Source of the DNA: Pseudomonas pisciculturae | GTDB lineage: Bacteria > Pseudomonadota > Gammaproteobacteria > Pseudomonadales > Pseudomonadaceae | Assembly: GCF_015461805.1 (NCBI RefSeq) | Contig: NZ_JACVZE010000003.1 | Location: 496,001-560,000 of the forward strand | Length of the DNA stretch: 64,000 nt | Direction of reading: 5' to 3' | Shown: one piece after another, positions 18,163 through 29,098 of the stretch | How the letters are laid out: each line of letters begins with the position of its first letter | Numbering within the stretch: the stretch's first letter is position 1 | Notes under the pieces: model-generated | What the model saw: the letters and a program-made list of their open reading frames with translations, nothing else | The model's database searches: none | Told to the model about the DNA's origin: nothing | Program-made: the position numbers and the translations under genes

Positions 18163-18594
18163 TCAAACCACCAACCGCTGCAACGCCTCGCGCAACATCC
18201 CCGGAATCGCCACTGGCTGGTTCGACCCCCGATCGACAAACACATGCACAAACCTTCCTGCCGCGCAGGCCTCTTCCTCGCCGGCCTTGAATACCGCCAA
18301 CTCATACTGCACTGAACTGTTGCCCAGCTTGCCCACCCGCAGGCCGATTTCGATGCGCTCTGGAAAGGCAATCGACGCAAAGTAATCACACGCCGAACTC
18401 ACCACAAACCCCACCACCTCACCGCCATGAATATCCAGCCCGCCCTGTTCGATCAGGTAGGTATTCACTGCCGTGTCGAAAAAACTGTAGTAGGTCACGT
18501 TGTTCACATGGCCATACACATCGTTGTCGTGCCAGCGCGTGATGATCGGCTGGAAGTGAGGGTAATCGGCACGTTGTGGCACTGAATCAGGCAT
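18163..18594 (-). CDS. acyl-CoA thioesterase (4-hydroxybenzoyl-CoA thioesterase type)
   Basis: 143 residues, hotdog fold. The motif [23 protein letters not shown] contains the conserved Asp and the HVNN segment of the 4HBT/YbgC branch. It should hydrolyse short or medium acyl-CoAs in the cytoplasm; the precise substrate is unknown. It lies just downstream of the recQ-like gene on the same strand with a 23-base gap, so the two are probably co-transcribed. Confidence 0.88.
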   Translation of the reverse strand: MPDSVPQRADYPHFQPIITRWHDNDVYGHVNNVTYYSFFDTAVNTYLIEQGGLDIHGGEVVGFVVSSACDYFASIAFPERIEIGLRVGKLGNSSVQYELAVFKAGEEEACAAGRFVHVFVDRGSNQPVAIPGMLREALQRLVV

Positions 18595-18617
18595 GGGTGC
18601 ATCTCGTGAAGGTGGGT

Positions 18618-20555
<1,938 letters not shown>

Positions 20556-20718
20556 GGGCTGTCACTCCATTGACCGCTGAAGGAGTCAAAAACATAGATC
20601 AGCGATCAAGAAAAGGTCGGGGATAAACGCTACAAACTGATACAGAGAAAACCAGCAAGCCCGCGCAAAAACGAAGACAGTAGCACGCCTGCTCAACTAC
20701 CCCGACAAGGAGTCGTGA

Positions 20719-21768
20719 ATGTCTCAATGCCCACGGTTTTCACTGCAATGCCTCATCGTACTCACGCTGCCTCTGTTGCTGCACGGTTGTGTAGCCGCCC
20801 CTAAACCAGCGCCTGCTGAACCGGACCCACGCCGCTTTGAAACCCCCGAATACCTCGCGCAGAAAGCGCTGCCCATTGTCAACGCATCCACCCTCTACGC
20901 ACGCGGCGGTACCGGCCAGGGCGTGACCGTTGCGCTGATCGACTCAGGTCTCAACCAAGCACTGCCGGAGTTCGACGGGCGTGTGGCCGACCCAGGCTAC
21001 GACTTTGTCAAACAACAGCCAGGTACGGTGGATGTGAAAGGCCATGGCACGCAAATGGCCGGCATTCTCGCCGCCAACAAAAATGATCGGGGCATCCATG
21101 GCATCGCTTTCAATGCCCAACTCATTCCCATGCGGTTCGGGGACGACAAGGAGCCTTTTTATTTCGACAGTGAAATCGCCCAGGCCTGGACGCTCGCACA
21201 CGCCAAAGGCGCGCGTATTTTCAGCAACTCGTGGGCCAACCCCATTGAAGCCAACACCAACGAGGTTCCGGTCTATGAACGGCTGATGGGAGACTCGTTG
21301 GGCGTGGCGAAAAAACTGGTGGCCGAAGGCGCAGTATTCGTTTTCTCAACGGGTAACGAGGTCAAGCGTGAGCCTCTCGCCGAACCCGGCCTGCCCGCGT
21401 TGGTGCCCGAACTGGAGAAAGGCTGGATAGCGGTCATGGCGCTAAAAAACGACGGCACGGCCATCAATCTCAAATCCAATTATTGCGGCCTCGCGGCACG
21501 CTGGTGCATCGCGGTGCCGGGGGGCGACGGCGGCGCAGGTTTGTTGACCACCAACAAAGACGGCAGCTACGGCCCTACTGCTGGCACCTCGCCGGCAGCG
21601 GCGTTGGTCAGTGGCGCCCTGGCGGCCCTGCAAAGTCGTTTTCCCGAGATGACACCGCAACAAATACGTGAGCGCTTGCTCAACACGGCTAACCGAACAG
21701 GTATCTATGCCAACGCCGAAGCCTATGGGCGCGGCCTGATGGACCTCGACGCAGCCTCTCGCCTTTAA
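20719..21768 (+). CDS. Subtilisin-like (S8) lipoprotein peptidase
   Basis: 349 residues. A lipoprotein signal ends in LLHGC (C24), so the mature enzyme should be membrane anchored. The catalytic triad of peptidase family S8 is visible: D75 in ALIDSGLN, H109 in VKGHGTQMAGI and S291 in GTSPAAALVSGAL, with oxyanion N213 in STGNE. Residues after C24 are proline-rich. Whether it faces the periplasm or the outside is not decided. It converges on the DUF2135-TPR gene across a terminator. Confidence 0.9.
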   Translation: MSQCPRFSLQCLIVLTLPLLLHGCVAAPKPAPAEPDPRRFETPEYLAQKALPIVNASTLYARGGTGQGVTVALIDSGLNQALPEFDGRVADPGYDFVKQQPGTVDVKGHGTQMAGILAANKNDRGIHGIAFNAQLIPMRFGDDKEPFYFDSEIAQAWTLAHAKGARIFSNSWANPIEANTNEVPVYERLMGDSLGVAKKLVAEGAVFVFSTGNEVKREPLAEPGLPALVPELEKGWIAVMALKNDGTAINLKSNYCGLAARWCIAVPGGDGGAGLLTTNKDGSYGPTAGTSPAAALVSGALAALQSRFPEMTPQQIRERLLNTANRTGIYANAEAYGRGLMDLDAASRL

Positions 21769-21782
21769 CCGCCCCCAAACAA

Positions 21783-21807
21783 ACAACGCGCCACTGGGGC
21801 GCGTTGT
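21783..21807. terminator. Bidirectional stem-loop
   Basis: ACAACGCGCC / GGCGCGTTGT form a perfect 10-bp stem with loop ACTGG between the converging S8 peptidase and DUF2135 genes. Confidence 0.65.
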
Positions 21808-21831
21808 CGATGGAGCGTTTGTTGCTGTCAA

Positions 21832-23007
21832 TCAGCGGTTCTTAACCCGATCAATCGCGGTGTCGTACACCGGGTTGGCCTTCTGCTCTTTGGCCAACTG
21901 GTAGTGACGCAACGCATCCTGGAACTGCCCGGCCGCTTCGTAGATACGCGCAATGTTGTAGTAAGCACCGGCACGCACGGTCGCAGCATTTGCACCCGAT
22001 GCCAAGGCGATCGCCTTGCGATTGGCCCAGATCGATTCAGCAGTGTTACCCGCCTTCTGATACGCCAGGCCCAGGTTGCCGTAGGCCTTGCCGAAGCTGT
22101 TATCCAGCTCGATAGCCTGACGGAAGAACTCGATTGCCTGATCCAGATTACCCGCCTGGTAGGCCGCTTCGCCTTTGAGGTTCAGTTTCTTCGCATCAGC
22201 CTGTACCGACGAGCTGACAACGACGGCATCAATGGCCACGCTGTCGTCCAGCAACGGTTTGACTTCGTTGAGGACATCACTCGGGCTGACCGTGACACCG
22301 GTGAAGCTGTTGATGTCCTGGAAGTCGCCATTGCCGGTCATGCGAAACACTGTCCACAGGTTGCCGGTGCGATTTTTCGGTACGTAGTAAGTGCGCACCA
22401 GGGATTGCCCCATGTACACAAACACCTTGGCTTCGCTGTTGGAGAGCTGGCTCGAACCTGGGTTGCGCTGGTTGGAATAGTCATGCACGGCATAGACGTA
22501 GCTTTCGCCGTAATGCTTTTTCTGCAGGGTGATGGTTTCCGGGCCGTAGCTGTCGGTGTCATCCACATCCAGCAACGCATCAACGCCTTGCTGCCTTGCG
22601 TAGTAGATATTGTTGCCTGGGTAAATCATGTGGGAGTCGAGGTCGTACGGGGTCTTGCCCCAGGTCAGTACCACACGCATGCCGTCGAGGTTTTCCATGA
22701 CCGGGCTGATGGCGTAAGTCATGCCCTTGCACGGGCACTTCACCACCAGGTTGGAATAGCCAGGCTTCTTGATGATCAGCAAGTTGCTGCCATCGTCGGC
22801 GGCGTCGCTATTGAGGACTACCTGGCCCTGGGCGTTGGTACGGCCCACCACATTTTGCGCGCCGTTGCGTTGCAGCAGCACTTCGGCGTCGGCGATTTTC
22901 TGGTCCTTGACCACGGCACTCAGCACTTCAATCGGCAACTGCTCAGCCTGGACTGAAAACGCTACTGCACACAATGACATCGCCGAGGCGACACGAAGCA
23001 AACCCAT
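21832..23007 (-). CDS. Exported DUF2135 and TPR protein
   Basis: 391 residues. The signal peptide (1-21, ending FSVQA) is followed by a carboxypeptidase-regulatory-like beta domain (about 25-85), a DUF2135/YfaP-type domain (about 100-225, VLTWGKTPYDLDSHM...VYAVHDYSN) and three to four TPRs (about 275-390, GKAYGNLGLAYQKAGN). GGGAG lies seven bases before the ATG. The family is periplasmic and of unknown function; TPRs imply protein-protein contacts. No cysteine-rich or catalytic motif is seen. Confidence 0.85.
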   Translation of the reverse strand: MGLLRVASAMSLCAVAFSVQAEQLPIEVLSAVVKDQKIADAEVLLQRNGAQNVVGRTNAQGQVVLNSDAADDGSNLLIIKKPGYSNLVVKCPCKGMTYAISPVMENLDGMRVVLTWGKTPYDLDSHMIYPGNNIYYARQQGVDALLDVDDTDSYGPETITLQKKHYGESYVYAVHDYSNQRNPGSSQLSNSEAKVFVYMGQSLVRTYYVPKNRTGNLWTVFRMTGNGDFQDINSFTGVTVSPSDVLNEVKPLLDDSVAIDAVVVSSSVQADAKKLNLKGEAAYQAGNLDQAIEFFRQAIELDNSFGKAYGNLGLAYQKAGNTAESIWANRKAIALASGANAATVRAGAYYNIARIYEAAGQFQDALRHYQLAKEQKANPVYDTAIDRVKNR

Positions 23008-23183
23008 GCTTAACTCCCTTTAAGTAGTGGGCGGAATCGCCCTACAAGATTTTGCGCTGCAACATACGCTGAATTCAGTGTGTCGGCAGTTTTTTTGTAC
23101 AAAATGTGACGTGGGTTTTATCGCGCCTACCTACTGAAGCATTGCGCTACAATCAAGTCTTGCTAACCCAGGAGCACGCTGCG

Positions 23184-23354
23184 ATGAGCGAACCGACGTT
23201 TGAGCAAAAACAGGATCACTACCACAAGATCCGCCGCTCCAATTACCTGGCCAGCCTGCGCCTGGAAGGGTTCGATACCCAACCGGCCGACGTCGACAAA
23301 CCCTTGCCGACCCGCGAAGCCGTTCTCGCCAAGTACCGCAACACCCCACGCTGA
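23184..23354 (+). CDS. yhfG: YhfG-family antitoxin of the Fic system
   Basis: 56 residues from ATG 23184, with AGGAG about nine bases upstream. A longer frame upstream is open but lacks a ribosome binding site. The helix YLASLRLEGFD contains S24-LRL-E28-G29, which fits the inhibitory motif [S/T]xxxE[G/N] that blocks the Fic ATP site in class I Fic antitoxins. The stop overlaps the fic start by one base (TGATG), so antitoxin and toxin are coupled, as in E. coli yhfG-fic. Confidence 0.9.
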   Translation: MSEPTFEQKQDHYHKIRRSNYLASLRLEGFDTQPADVDKPLPTREAVLAKYRNTPR

Positions 23355-23953
23355 TGCTCGACAAATACGGAGTGGGCCAGGACCCGTACTGCTATCCCGG
23401 TAGCAGCGTGCTGCGCAACCGCCTCGATTTGCACGACGAAACCCTCCTGCACCAAGCCGAGCGAGAATTATCCGAAATTGCCGTAGGCAGCCTCCCTCTT
23501 TTCCCGCCGCCTTACGACCTCGAACGCCTGCAACATATCCACCGCACCCTGTTCGGCGACATCTACGACTGGGCGGGTGAGCTGCGCAGCGTCAACATCC
23601 AGAAAGGCGACACGCTGTTCTGCACCCCGGAACGCATTCCCCCGGAAGCGGCGAAAATCATCCGGCATATGGAAGAGGCCAACTGGTACGTGGGCTCGAC
23701 TCAGGCCGAGCTGGTGACGCGGGTTGCCGAAGCCTATGGCGACCTCAACGTCATCCACCCCTTCCGCGAAGGCAACGGCCGTGCGCAGCGGATTTTGTTC
23801 GAGCAGATCATCGTGAATGCGGGGTATTCGGTGAATTGGTGGCTGGTAAAGCACGCGGCGTGGGTGCCGGCGAATATTGATGCGGTGGCGTGTGATTACC
23901 GGGGGTTGGAGGCGATTTTTGAGCGGTGTATCAGTAGGCCTGCAAGCAACTGA
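23354..23953 (+). CDS. fic: Fic-family adenylyltransferase (toxin)
   Basis: 199 residues. The Fic core motif HPFREGNGRAQR (135-146) is intact, including catalytic H135, E139 and R143; the beta-hairpin flap is around NIQKGDTLFC (81-90), and the N-terminal part matches E. coli Fic and class I FicT. Such enzymes transfer AMP to targets such as GyrB and ParE and are toxic unless held by their small partner. All required residues are present, so it should be active when released. Translation is coupled to yhfG. Confidence 0.94.
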   Translation: MLDKYGVGQDPYCYPGSSVLRNRLDLHDETLLHQAERELSEIAVGSLPLFPPPYDLERLQHIHRTLFGDIYDWAGELRSVNIQKGDTLFCTPERIPPEAAKIIRHMEEANWYVGSTQAELVTRVAEAYGDLNVIHPFREGNGRAQRILFEQIIVNAGYSVNWWLVKHAAWVPANIDAVACDYRGLEAIFERCISRPASN

Positions 23954-24145
23954 TAGCCCCCCCCAAACACGGTCCGATTTCGCACAGATTGTCCCGTCAA
24001 ACCAAAAAATCGGAAAGCGCTGTAAGAAACCGCCAAAACCCGCGCCATCCCCTTCCCAAACTGCTTAAAACCACCTCCCGCCCCTCTACAAAACTCACCT
24101 GCGCCTGACCGAAACTAGCGCCCTTTCAACAGCCCTGCAAAAAAC

Positions 24146-24628
24146 ATGAACATCGAAAGGACCCAATACATTGGCCATTACGGCGTCACGTTCAGCGTGC
24201 TGCGCTTTATCGTCTTGCCTATCAATCGACATTCACTTGCAAACCTTTGCTTGTTAGAAGCAGGCACTTCTGCAAACGAGGTGCGCCAGCGACTCGTGGA
24301 TATCTACGAGAAAATGCTAGCTCGTGATTTGCCTTGCGCGATGACTATCGTGGTTTCCAAGCCACTGACGCGAATACAGGCAGACCGACTGAACGAGCAA
24401 GGAACTATCACTGCAGGATTGATCGCCAGTGCTGTTTCGGCACCGATCAGCCTCGTATCGCCATTTCTGGGAGCCCCTGTCGCAGGCATTGTCGGCCTGA
24501 CGGTTAAGGATGCAATCCGCAGCTATCACGCAGGAGACGTCATCATTGGCATAGACGCACAGGTCTCCGGCGGCATCGGCCCTCAACGATCATTGTCACC
24601 CATGATCCGAAAGTTCCTGGGAGGCTGA
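24146..24628 (+). CDS. Unrecognised protein with a hydrophobic Gly/Ala/Pro segment
   Basis: 160 residues; no family recognised. The N-terminal half has mixed alpha/beta character (FSVLRFIVLPINR, EVRQRLVDIYEKML). Residues about 87-125 (TAGLIASAVSAPISL...GAPVAGIVGLTV) are hydrophobic and Gly/Pro-rich, resembling a membrane-inserting segment. By eye its base composition is lower in GC than the neighbouring core genes, suggesting recent acquisition. It is followed after four bases by the TM-DUF1493 gene, with the next ribosome binding site inside its last codons, so the two form an operon. Confidence 0.65.
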   Translation: MNIERTQYIGHYGVTFSVLRFIVLPINRHSLANLCLLEAGTSANEVRQRLVDIYEKMLARDLPCAMTIVVSKPLTRIQADRLNEQGTITAGLIASAVSAPISLVSPFLGAPVAGIVGLTVKDAIRSYHAGDVIIGIDAQVSGGIGPQRSLSPMIRKFLGG

Positions 24629-24632
24629 GGAG

Positions 24633-25271
24633 GTGACTAAATATTTCCCTTGGATAACCCTGATCATCTTTGTAGTACTTACCGCTGTACTGGATCGAAA
24701 ATTGAAGCACCCCGCAATCAGGAAATGGTTTGGGTTAGCGCTTATGATTGCAGGCCCAGCACTCCTATTCGGCGCCGCGTCCTGGGTGGCACAGTTACAG
24801 TTTTTCAGTCTTCCGATAATTGCCTTCGTCACAGGCATCAGCTTTTTGTTCAACCGCAACAAGCACAATAGACAACACAACCACCCTCCCCACCCACTCC
24901 TGCGTGCCCCCACCATGAACCTGGCCCCTGACCTCCCCGACGACCCCGAGATGCAGCAACTGCTGCAACTGATCCACGAAGAAATCGGCCTGCCGAAACA
25001 CAAGAACATACGGCTGAAAACCGCGATCAACTTCGACCTTGGCTGCGATGGCGCCGAGGCCAAGCAGTTTATGGAGGCCGTGGAACAAACGTTTGAGTTC
25101 GACCTGGGCGACTACGATGCCTACCGTTACTTCAACCCGCCGGTGTTCGATGTGTTCCTCAAACACCGCGCCAAAGGCCGAGGCGACAAAATCCCGCTGA
25201 CTATCGGTATGCTCTACTTAGCCATCAAGACCCATAGCTGGGACACGCAGACCCTGGAGAACCTTAGCTAG
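24633..25271 (+). CDS. Membrane-anchored DUF1493 (acyl-carrier-like) protein
   Basis: 212 residues from GTG 24633; GGGAGG at 24619-24624 is eight bases upstream, which decides the start. Residues 7-20, 33-50 and 55-73 are hydrophobic and may be two or three TM helices, followed by a basic His/Asn-rich linker. Residues 95-212 match DUF1493, a small acyl-carrier-protein-like family; the usual carrier serine region here reads GCDGAEA, so phosphopantetheine attachment is doubtful. An internal ATG at 24915 could start a stand-alone DUF1493 protein but has no ribosome binding site. Function unknown. Confidence 0.7.
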   Translation: MTKYFPWITLIIFVVLTAVLDRKLKHPAIRKWFGLALMIAGPALLFGAASWVAQLQFFSLPIIAFVTGISFLFNRNKHNRQHNHPPHPLLRAPTMNLAPDLPDDPEMQQLLQLIHEEIGLPKHKNIRLKTAINFDLGCDGAEAKQFMEAVEQTFEFDLGDYDAYRYFNPPVFDVFLKHRAKGRGDKIPLTIGMLYLAIKTHSWDTQTLENLS

Positions 25272-25294
25272 TCCAACGCACAACACAGATCCAA

Positions 25295-25400
25295 TGTGGG
25301 AGGGGCGGTGCGACGATTCGACTTGCCCCCGATTGCAGTGTGTCAGTCAGCACATCGGGCACTGACACTCCGCTATCGGGGGCAAGCCCGCTCCCACATT
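25295..25400. repeat. REPIN with an expanded left arm
   Basis: The left arm reads GTGGGAGGGG, then about 16 extra bases (CGGTGCGACGATTCGA), then CTTGCCCCCGAT; the right arm is a normal ATCGGGGGCAAGCCCGCTCCCACA. The loop of the left REP is thus enlarged. It lies between the DUF1493 and EamA genes. Confidence 0.7.
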
Positions 25401-25449
25401 GGATCTGCGCTAACCTGGCGAGCGGCGTACAAAACAACAAGGACCTTAC

Positions 25450-26313
25450 ATGGACGTAATAATGGGCCTACTGGCTGCTCTGCTCTGGGGCGGCACGGAC
25501 TTTCTCGTCGGCCTAAACGCCCGCGCAGTCGGCGTAAAACGCGCCGTGTACTTCGGCCAAGCCCTCGGCTTCCTGATCATGACCCTGCTGTTGGTTATCC
25601 TCCCCGCATTCCTTTTCAAATCCTTCGAAGCCCCGCTCAGCGTCTGGCTGCTGGGTATCGCCGCTGCCCTGTTCACCGTCTCTGGCGCCCTTGCCCTGTC
25701 CAAGGCCTTCGCCCTGGGTAAAGCTGCCATCGTCGCGCCACTGGTGACGTCCTACGGCGTAGTCACCACGCTACTGTCCTGGGCAAGCGGAGAACACATC
25801 AGCCTGATCCAGTTGGGGTGCATCGCCGTGTGCGTGATCGGTGTCATCCTCTCCAGCATTCACAAAGACAACGGCACGCCTCACAACAACCCACAGCTGT
25901 CCATCGCCTACGCCATGCTTGCCGCGCTGCTCTATGGCACCAGCTTCTGGCTGCAAGGGCGCTACACACTGCCGGCGTTGGGGCCGATCACCATGTTGTG
26001 GCTGGGTTACCTGGTGGGCCTGTGCGTGTTGGTATTGATGGTGCTGAAGATCAAGGACGGCCTGAAGATCCCGCCGCTGAAAAACTGCGCGACGTTGACC
26101 GGCGCGAGCTTGATGAACCTGGGAGGGTTCTCGGCGTTTTCGTGGGGGGCGATGGCGGGGTCTGTATCGGTGGTGACGGTAATCAGTACATTGTCAGGCG
26201 GGATCGCGGCGATCCTGGGGTTTGTGTTTTTCAAGGAGCGGTTGTCGGCGGTGCAGGTGCTAGGGGTTGTGCTGGTGCTGGTCGGCGCGGTGGTGTTGCA
26301 CATCGCCCATTAA
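25450..26313 (+). CDS. EamA/DMT-family transporter
   Basis: 287 residues, about ten hydrophobic helices arranged as two EamA repeats (1-135 and 148-287), with the typical ALLWGGTDFLVG start and the FFKERLSAVQVLGVVLVLVG end of the second repeat. These are inner-membrane exporters or exchangers of small metabolites; the substrate cannot be read from sequence. AAGGA precedes ATG 25450. Ends at a strong bidirectional terminator shared with pckA. Confidence 0.88.
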   Translation: MDVIMGLLAALLWGGTDFLVGLNARAVGVKRAVYFGQALGFLIMTLLLVILPAFLFKSFEAPLSVWLLGIAAALFTVSGALALSKAFALGKAAIVAPLVTSYGVVTTLLSWASGEHISLIQLGCIAVCVIGVILSSIHKDNGTPHNNPQLSIAYAMLAALLYGTSFWLQGRYTLPALGPITMLWLGYLVGLCVLVLMVLKIKDGLKIPPLKNCATLTGASLMNLGGFSAFSWGAMAGSVSVVTVISTLSGGIAAILGFVFFKERLSAVQVLGVVLVLVGAVVLHIAH

Positions 26314-26325
26314 CCTTTCGCGCAC

Positions 26326-26355
26326 AAAAAAGCCGCCCACAAGGGGCGGCTTTTT
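26326..26355. terminator. Bidirectional rho-independent terminator
   Basis: AAAAAGCCGCCC / GGGCGGCTTTTT form a GC stem with A and T flanks on both sides, between the converging EamA and pckA genes. Confidence 0.9.
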
Positions 26356-26370
26356 CACAACCAACGAATC

Positions 26371-27912
26371 TTACAACTTGGGACCCGCAGCCTTGATCGC
26401 ATCGCTCACTTCAAACTTCTTGAAGTTCTCGATGAACAAGCCAGCCAGCGCCTTCGCCGCTTCATCGTAGGCAGCCTTGTCAGCCCAGGTGTTACGTGGG
26501 TTCAACAGGCCAGTCTCAACGCCCGGTACGGCCAGTGGCACGTCGAGGTTGATGGTGTCGAGGTGTTCGGTTTCAGCACCGATCAACGCGCCGCTCTGGA
26601 TCGCTGCGATCACGCCGCGAGTGGTCGGGATGTTGAAGCGGTTGCCAACGCCGTAGCCGCCGCCGGTCCAGCCGGTGTTGACCAGGTAGACCTTGGAGCC
26701 GAAGCCGCGGATGCGCTTGATCAGCAGCTCAGCGTATTCGCCAGCCGGACGCGGGAAGAACGGTGCGCCGAAGCAGGTGGAGAAGGTCGACTTGATGCCG
26801 CCGCCAGAGCCCATTTCAGTCGAACCCACCAGTGCGGTGTAGCCGGACAGGAAGTGGTAGGCCGCTTGTTCTTCGCTGAGGATCGACACAGGTGGCAGTA
26901 CGCCGGTCAGGTCGCAGGTCAGGAAGATCACCGCGTTTGGCTCGCCGCCCAGGTTCTGCTCGGAACGCTTGGCAACGTGCTCCAGCGGGTACGCGGCGCG
27001 GCTGTTCTGGGTCAGGCTGACGTCGGTGTAGTCGGCGTGCTTGGCGTCGTTGATCACGACGTTTTCCAGCACGGCGCCGTGCTTGATGGCTTTCCAGATG
27101 ACCGGCTCGTTCTTCTCGGACAGGTCGATGCACTTGGCATAGCAACCGCCTTCGATGTTGAACACTACGCCTTCACCCCAGCCGTGTTCGTCGTCACCGA
27201 TCAGGTAACGGCTTTCATCGGCGGACAGGGTGGTTTTACCGGTGCCCGACAAACCGAAGAACAGGGTCACGTCGCCTGCTTCGCCAATGTTGGCGGCGCA
27301 GTGCATCGGCAGTACGTCGGAAGCCGGCAGCAGGAAGTTCTGCACCGAGAACATGGCTTTTTTCATTTCACCGGCGTAACGCATGCCAGCGATCAGCACT
27401 TTTTTCTCTGCGAAGTTGAGGATCACGCAACCGTCGGAGTTGGTGCCATCACGCTCTGGCACGCACTCGAAGTTGGCCACGTTGAGCACTTGCCACTCTT
27501 CACGGCCGGCCGGGTTGTACTGGGCCGGGTTGATGAACAGGCAACGACCGAACAGGTTCTGCCAGGCAGTCTGGGTGGTCATTTTCACGGCGAGGTAGTG
27601 GTCTTCGGCCGCACCTACGTGAACGTGGGAAACGAAATGCTCTTGCGCGTTGTTGAACGCCTCGACGCGCGCCCACAGGGCATCGAACTTGTCGGCCGGG
27701 AACTTGCGGTTGATCGGGCCCCAGGCGATAGCGTCCTGAGTAGTAGGCTCTTCAACGATGAAACGATCGACTGGCGAACGACCGGTACGGTGACCGGTTT
27801 CTACGACCAGTGCGCCAGTATCGGCAAGCACGCCTTCACCGCGCTGCAGGGCTTCTTTGACCAGATCGTCAACACTCAGATCGGTGTATACGGCGTTATT
27901 GGCTTGCGTCAT
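26371..27912 (-). CDS. pckA: phosphoenolpyruvate carboxykinase (ATP)
   Basis: 513 residues. Converts oxaloacetate and ATP to PEP, CO2 and ADP, the first step of gluconeogenesis. The kinase 1a loop [13 protein letters not shown], the preceding GDVTLFF and the [10 protein letters not shown] region match ATP-type PckA. Start at ATG 27912. The 179-base upstream gap contains a GTAGTAG/CTACTAC dyad (27955-27979) of unknown meaning. Neighbours hslO and hslR are stress genes; the order pckA-hslO is conserved in Pseudomonas. Confidence 0.96.
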   Translation of the reverse strand: MTQANNAVYTDLSVDDLVKEALQRGEGVLADTGALVVETGHRTGRSPVDRFIVEEPTTQDAIAWGPINRKFPADKFDALWARVEAFNNAQEHFVSHVHVGAAEDHYLAVKMTTQTAWQNLFGRCLFINPAQYNPAGREEWQVLNVANFECVPERDGTNSDGCVILNFAEKKVLIAGMRYAGEMKKAMFSVQNFLLPASDVLPMHCAANIGEAGDVTLFFGLSGTGKTTLSADESRYLIGDDEHGWGEGVVFNIEGGCYAKCIDLSEKNEPVIWKAIKHGAVLENVVINDAKHADYTDVSLTQNSRAAYPLEHVAKRSEQNLGGEPNAVIFLTCDLTGVLPPVSILSEEQAAYHFLSGYTALVGSTEMGSGGGIKSTFSTCFGAPFFPRPAGEYAELLIKRIRGFGSKVYLVNTGWTGGGYGVGNRFNIPTTRGVIAAIQSGALIGAETEHLDTINLDVPLAVPGVETGLLNPRNTWADKAAYDEAAKALAGLFIENFKKFEVSDAIKAAGPKL

Positions 27913-28091
27913 GAGGTTCCCCGTCGGCCTATGGCCGAGTGCTCCAAACGTTTTGTAGTAGAAAGTTGCGCACTACTACCGCGAAAAAAGTGGGCCGGAT
28001 TATGCCAGAAAAGCCCAAAAAGAGTAGGGCCCTCCCGTCAGAACTGCGCTAATCCGGCGTTTGGCAGGCGATTTACCTGTGCTTAAACGTT

Positions 28092-28994
28092 TTAGTGGCG
28101 GGTATCGGAAGGGGTGTCGATGCCTGCGCCGACGAACAATTGCACTACATCGGCAGCATCGAACAGGTAGCGCTGGTTACAGAACTGGCAGTCGATCTCG
28201 ATATGGCCGCCGTGCTCCACCACCAGGTTCTGCGCGTCTTCCAGGCCCAGGCTGACCAGGGCATTGCCCGACCGCTCGCGGGAGCAGCTGCAATTGAAGC
28301 ACAGGGCTTGTGCGTCAAACAGTCGCACGGCTTCTTCGTGGTACAAGCGATGCAGGATGGTTTCGTTGTCCAGGCCCAGTTGCTCTTCAGCGGTGAGGGT
28401 GCCGGCCAGGGCCGTCAGCTTGCGCCAGCTGTCGGTGCGCTCATCCTCGTCCTTGATGCGATCAGCCGGCAGTTGTTGCAACAGCATGCCCCGGGCGCGC
28501 TTGCCATCGGCGTTGAGCCAGAACTTGGTACCGACCTGCTGAGACATCACGAAGTAGTTGGTGAAGCAGTCCGACAGGGTTTCGCCGTCCAGGTCGACGA
28601 TGCCTTGATAGCGCTGGCCTTCGGTGGGGTCGACGGTGATCGCCAGGACGCCATTGGCCATCAGGTCGGACAAGGTGGCGTCCGGGGCAATCTGGTCGGC
28701 TTCGTAACGGGCCAAACCACGGATTTCACGCTCGCTGGAGCATTCGATCATCAGCATCGGCACCGGACCTTCGGAGCGCGCCTGCAAAATCAGCAAACCG
28801 TCGAACTTCATGGTGCCTACCAGCAACGCAGCCGCCGCCATCAGCTCACCGAGCAGTTGCGCGACCGGCTCCGGATAGGGGTGCTTGGCGAGGACTTCGG
28901 CGTAGCTGCGCTCCAGCGAAACCAGTTCGCCACGGGCGTCGGTCTCATCGAAGATGAAGCGTTGGGTGAAGTCGGTATCCGGTAGATCAGTCAT
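28092..28994 (-). CDS. hslO: Hsp33 redox-regulated chaperone
   Basis: 300 residues from ATG 28994; a TTG at 29021 would add nine residues but is less likely. Hsp33 is a cytoplasmic holdase switched on by oxidation. The C-terminal zinc switch is intact: CNCS form in [10 protein letters not shown] (about 253-262) followed about 30 residues later by CQFCNQRY. Substrate-binding and linker regions are of normal length. Upstream is shared with the divergent PAP2 gene. Confidence 0.95.
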   Translation of the reverse strand: MTDLPDTDFTQRFIFDETDARGELVSLERSYAEVLAKHPYPEPVAQLLGELMAAAALLVGTMKFDGLLILQARSEGPVPMLMIECSSEREIRGLARYEADQIAPDATLSDLMANGVLAITVDPTEGQRYQGIVDLDGETLSDCFTNYFVMSQQVGTKFWLNADGKRARGMLLQQLPADRIKDEDERTDSWRKLTALAGTLTAEEQLGLDNETILHRLYHEEAVRLFDAQALCFNCSCSRERSGNALVSLGLEDAQNLVVEHGGHIEIDCQFCNQRYLFDAADVVQLFVGAGIDTPSDTRH

Positions 28995-29014
28995 AGGTCT
29001 GGGTATCTGAATTG

Positions 29015-29042
29015 GTGACAAATTGATTACAAGGTTTATAAA
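29015..29042 (+). promoter_or_regulatory. Putative sigma-70 promoter of the PAP2 gene
   Basis: GTGACA (29015-29020, five of six to the -35 consensus) and TATAAA (29037-29042) are 16 bases apart, giving a likely transcription start near 29049 and a 50-base leader to ATG 29099. Confidence 0.45.
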
Positions 29043-29055
29043 ATTAAACGCTTTA

Positions 29056-29070
29056 GCACCAATTTGGTGC
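29056..29070. promoter_or_regulatory. Perfect palindrome resembling an NtrC site
   Basis: GCACCAATTTGGTGC is a perfect 15-base palindrome. It matches the core of the enteric NtrC consensus TGCACYAnnnTGGTGCA at all arm positions except the outermost bases. It lies just downstream of the predicted start point, where a bound protein would block transcription. Confidence 0.45.
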
Positions 29071-29098
29071 GATTCTTTAAAGCACTGGGAGACAGTTT

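Noticed and set aside
24915..25271. Separate DUF1493 gene starting at the internal ATG 24915
   Set aside because: No ribosome binding site precedes it, and the longer GTG start at 24633 has GGGAGG at the right distance.
27955..27979. GTAGTAG/CTACTAC dyad upstream of pckA as a HexR site
   Set aside because: HexR sites have about three bases between TGTART and AYTACA; here the halves are about 11 bases apart, so the match is not convincing.
29056..29098. Sigma-54 promoter linked to the NtrC-like palindrome
   Set aside because: No TGGCAC-N5-TTGC type element is present between the palindrome and the PAP2 start.
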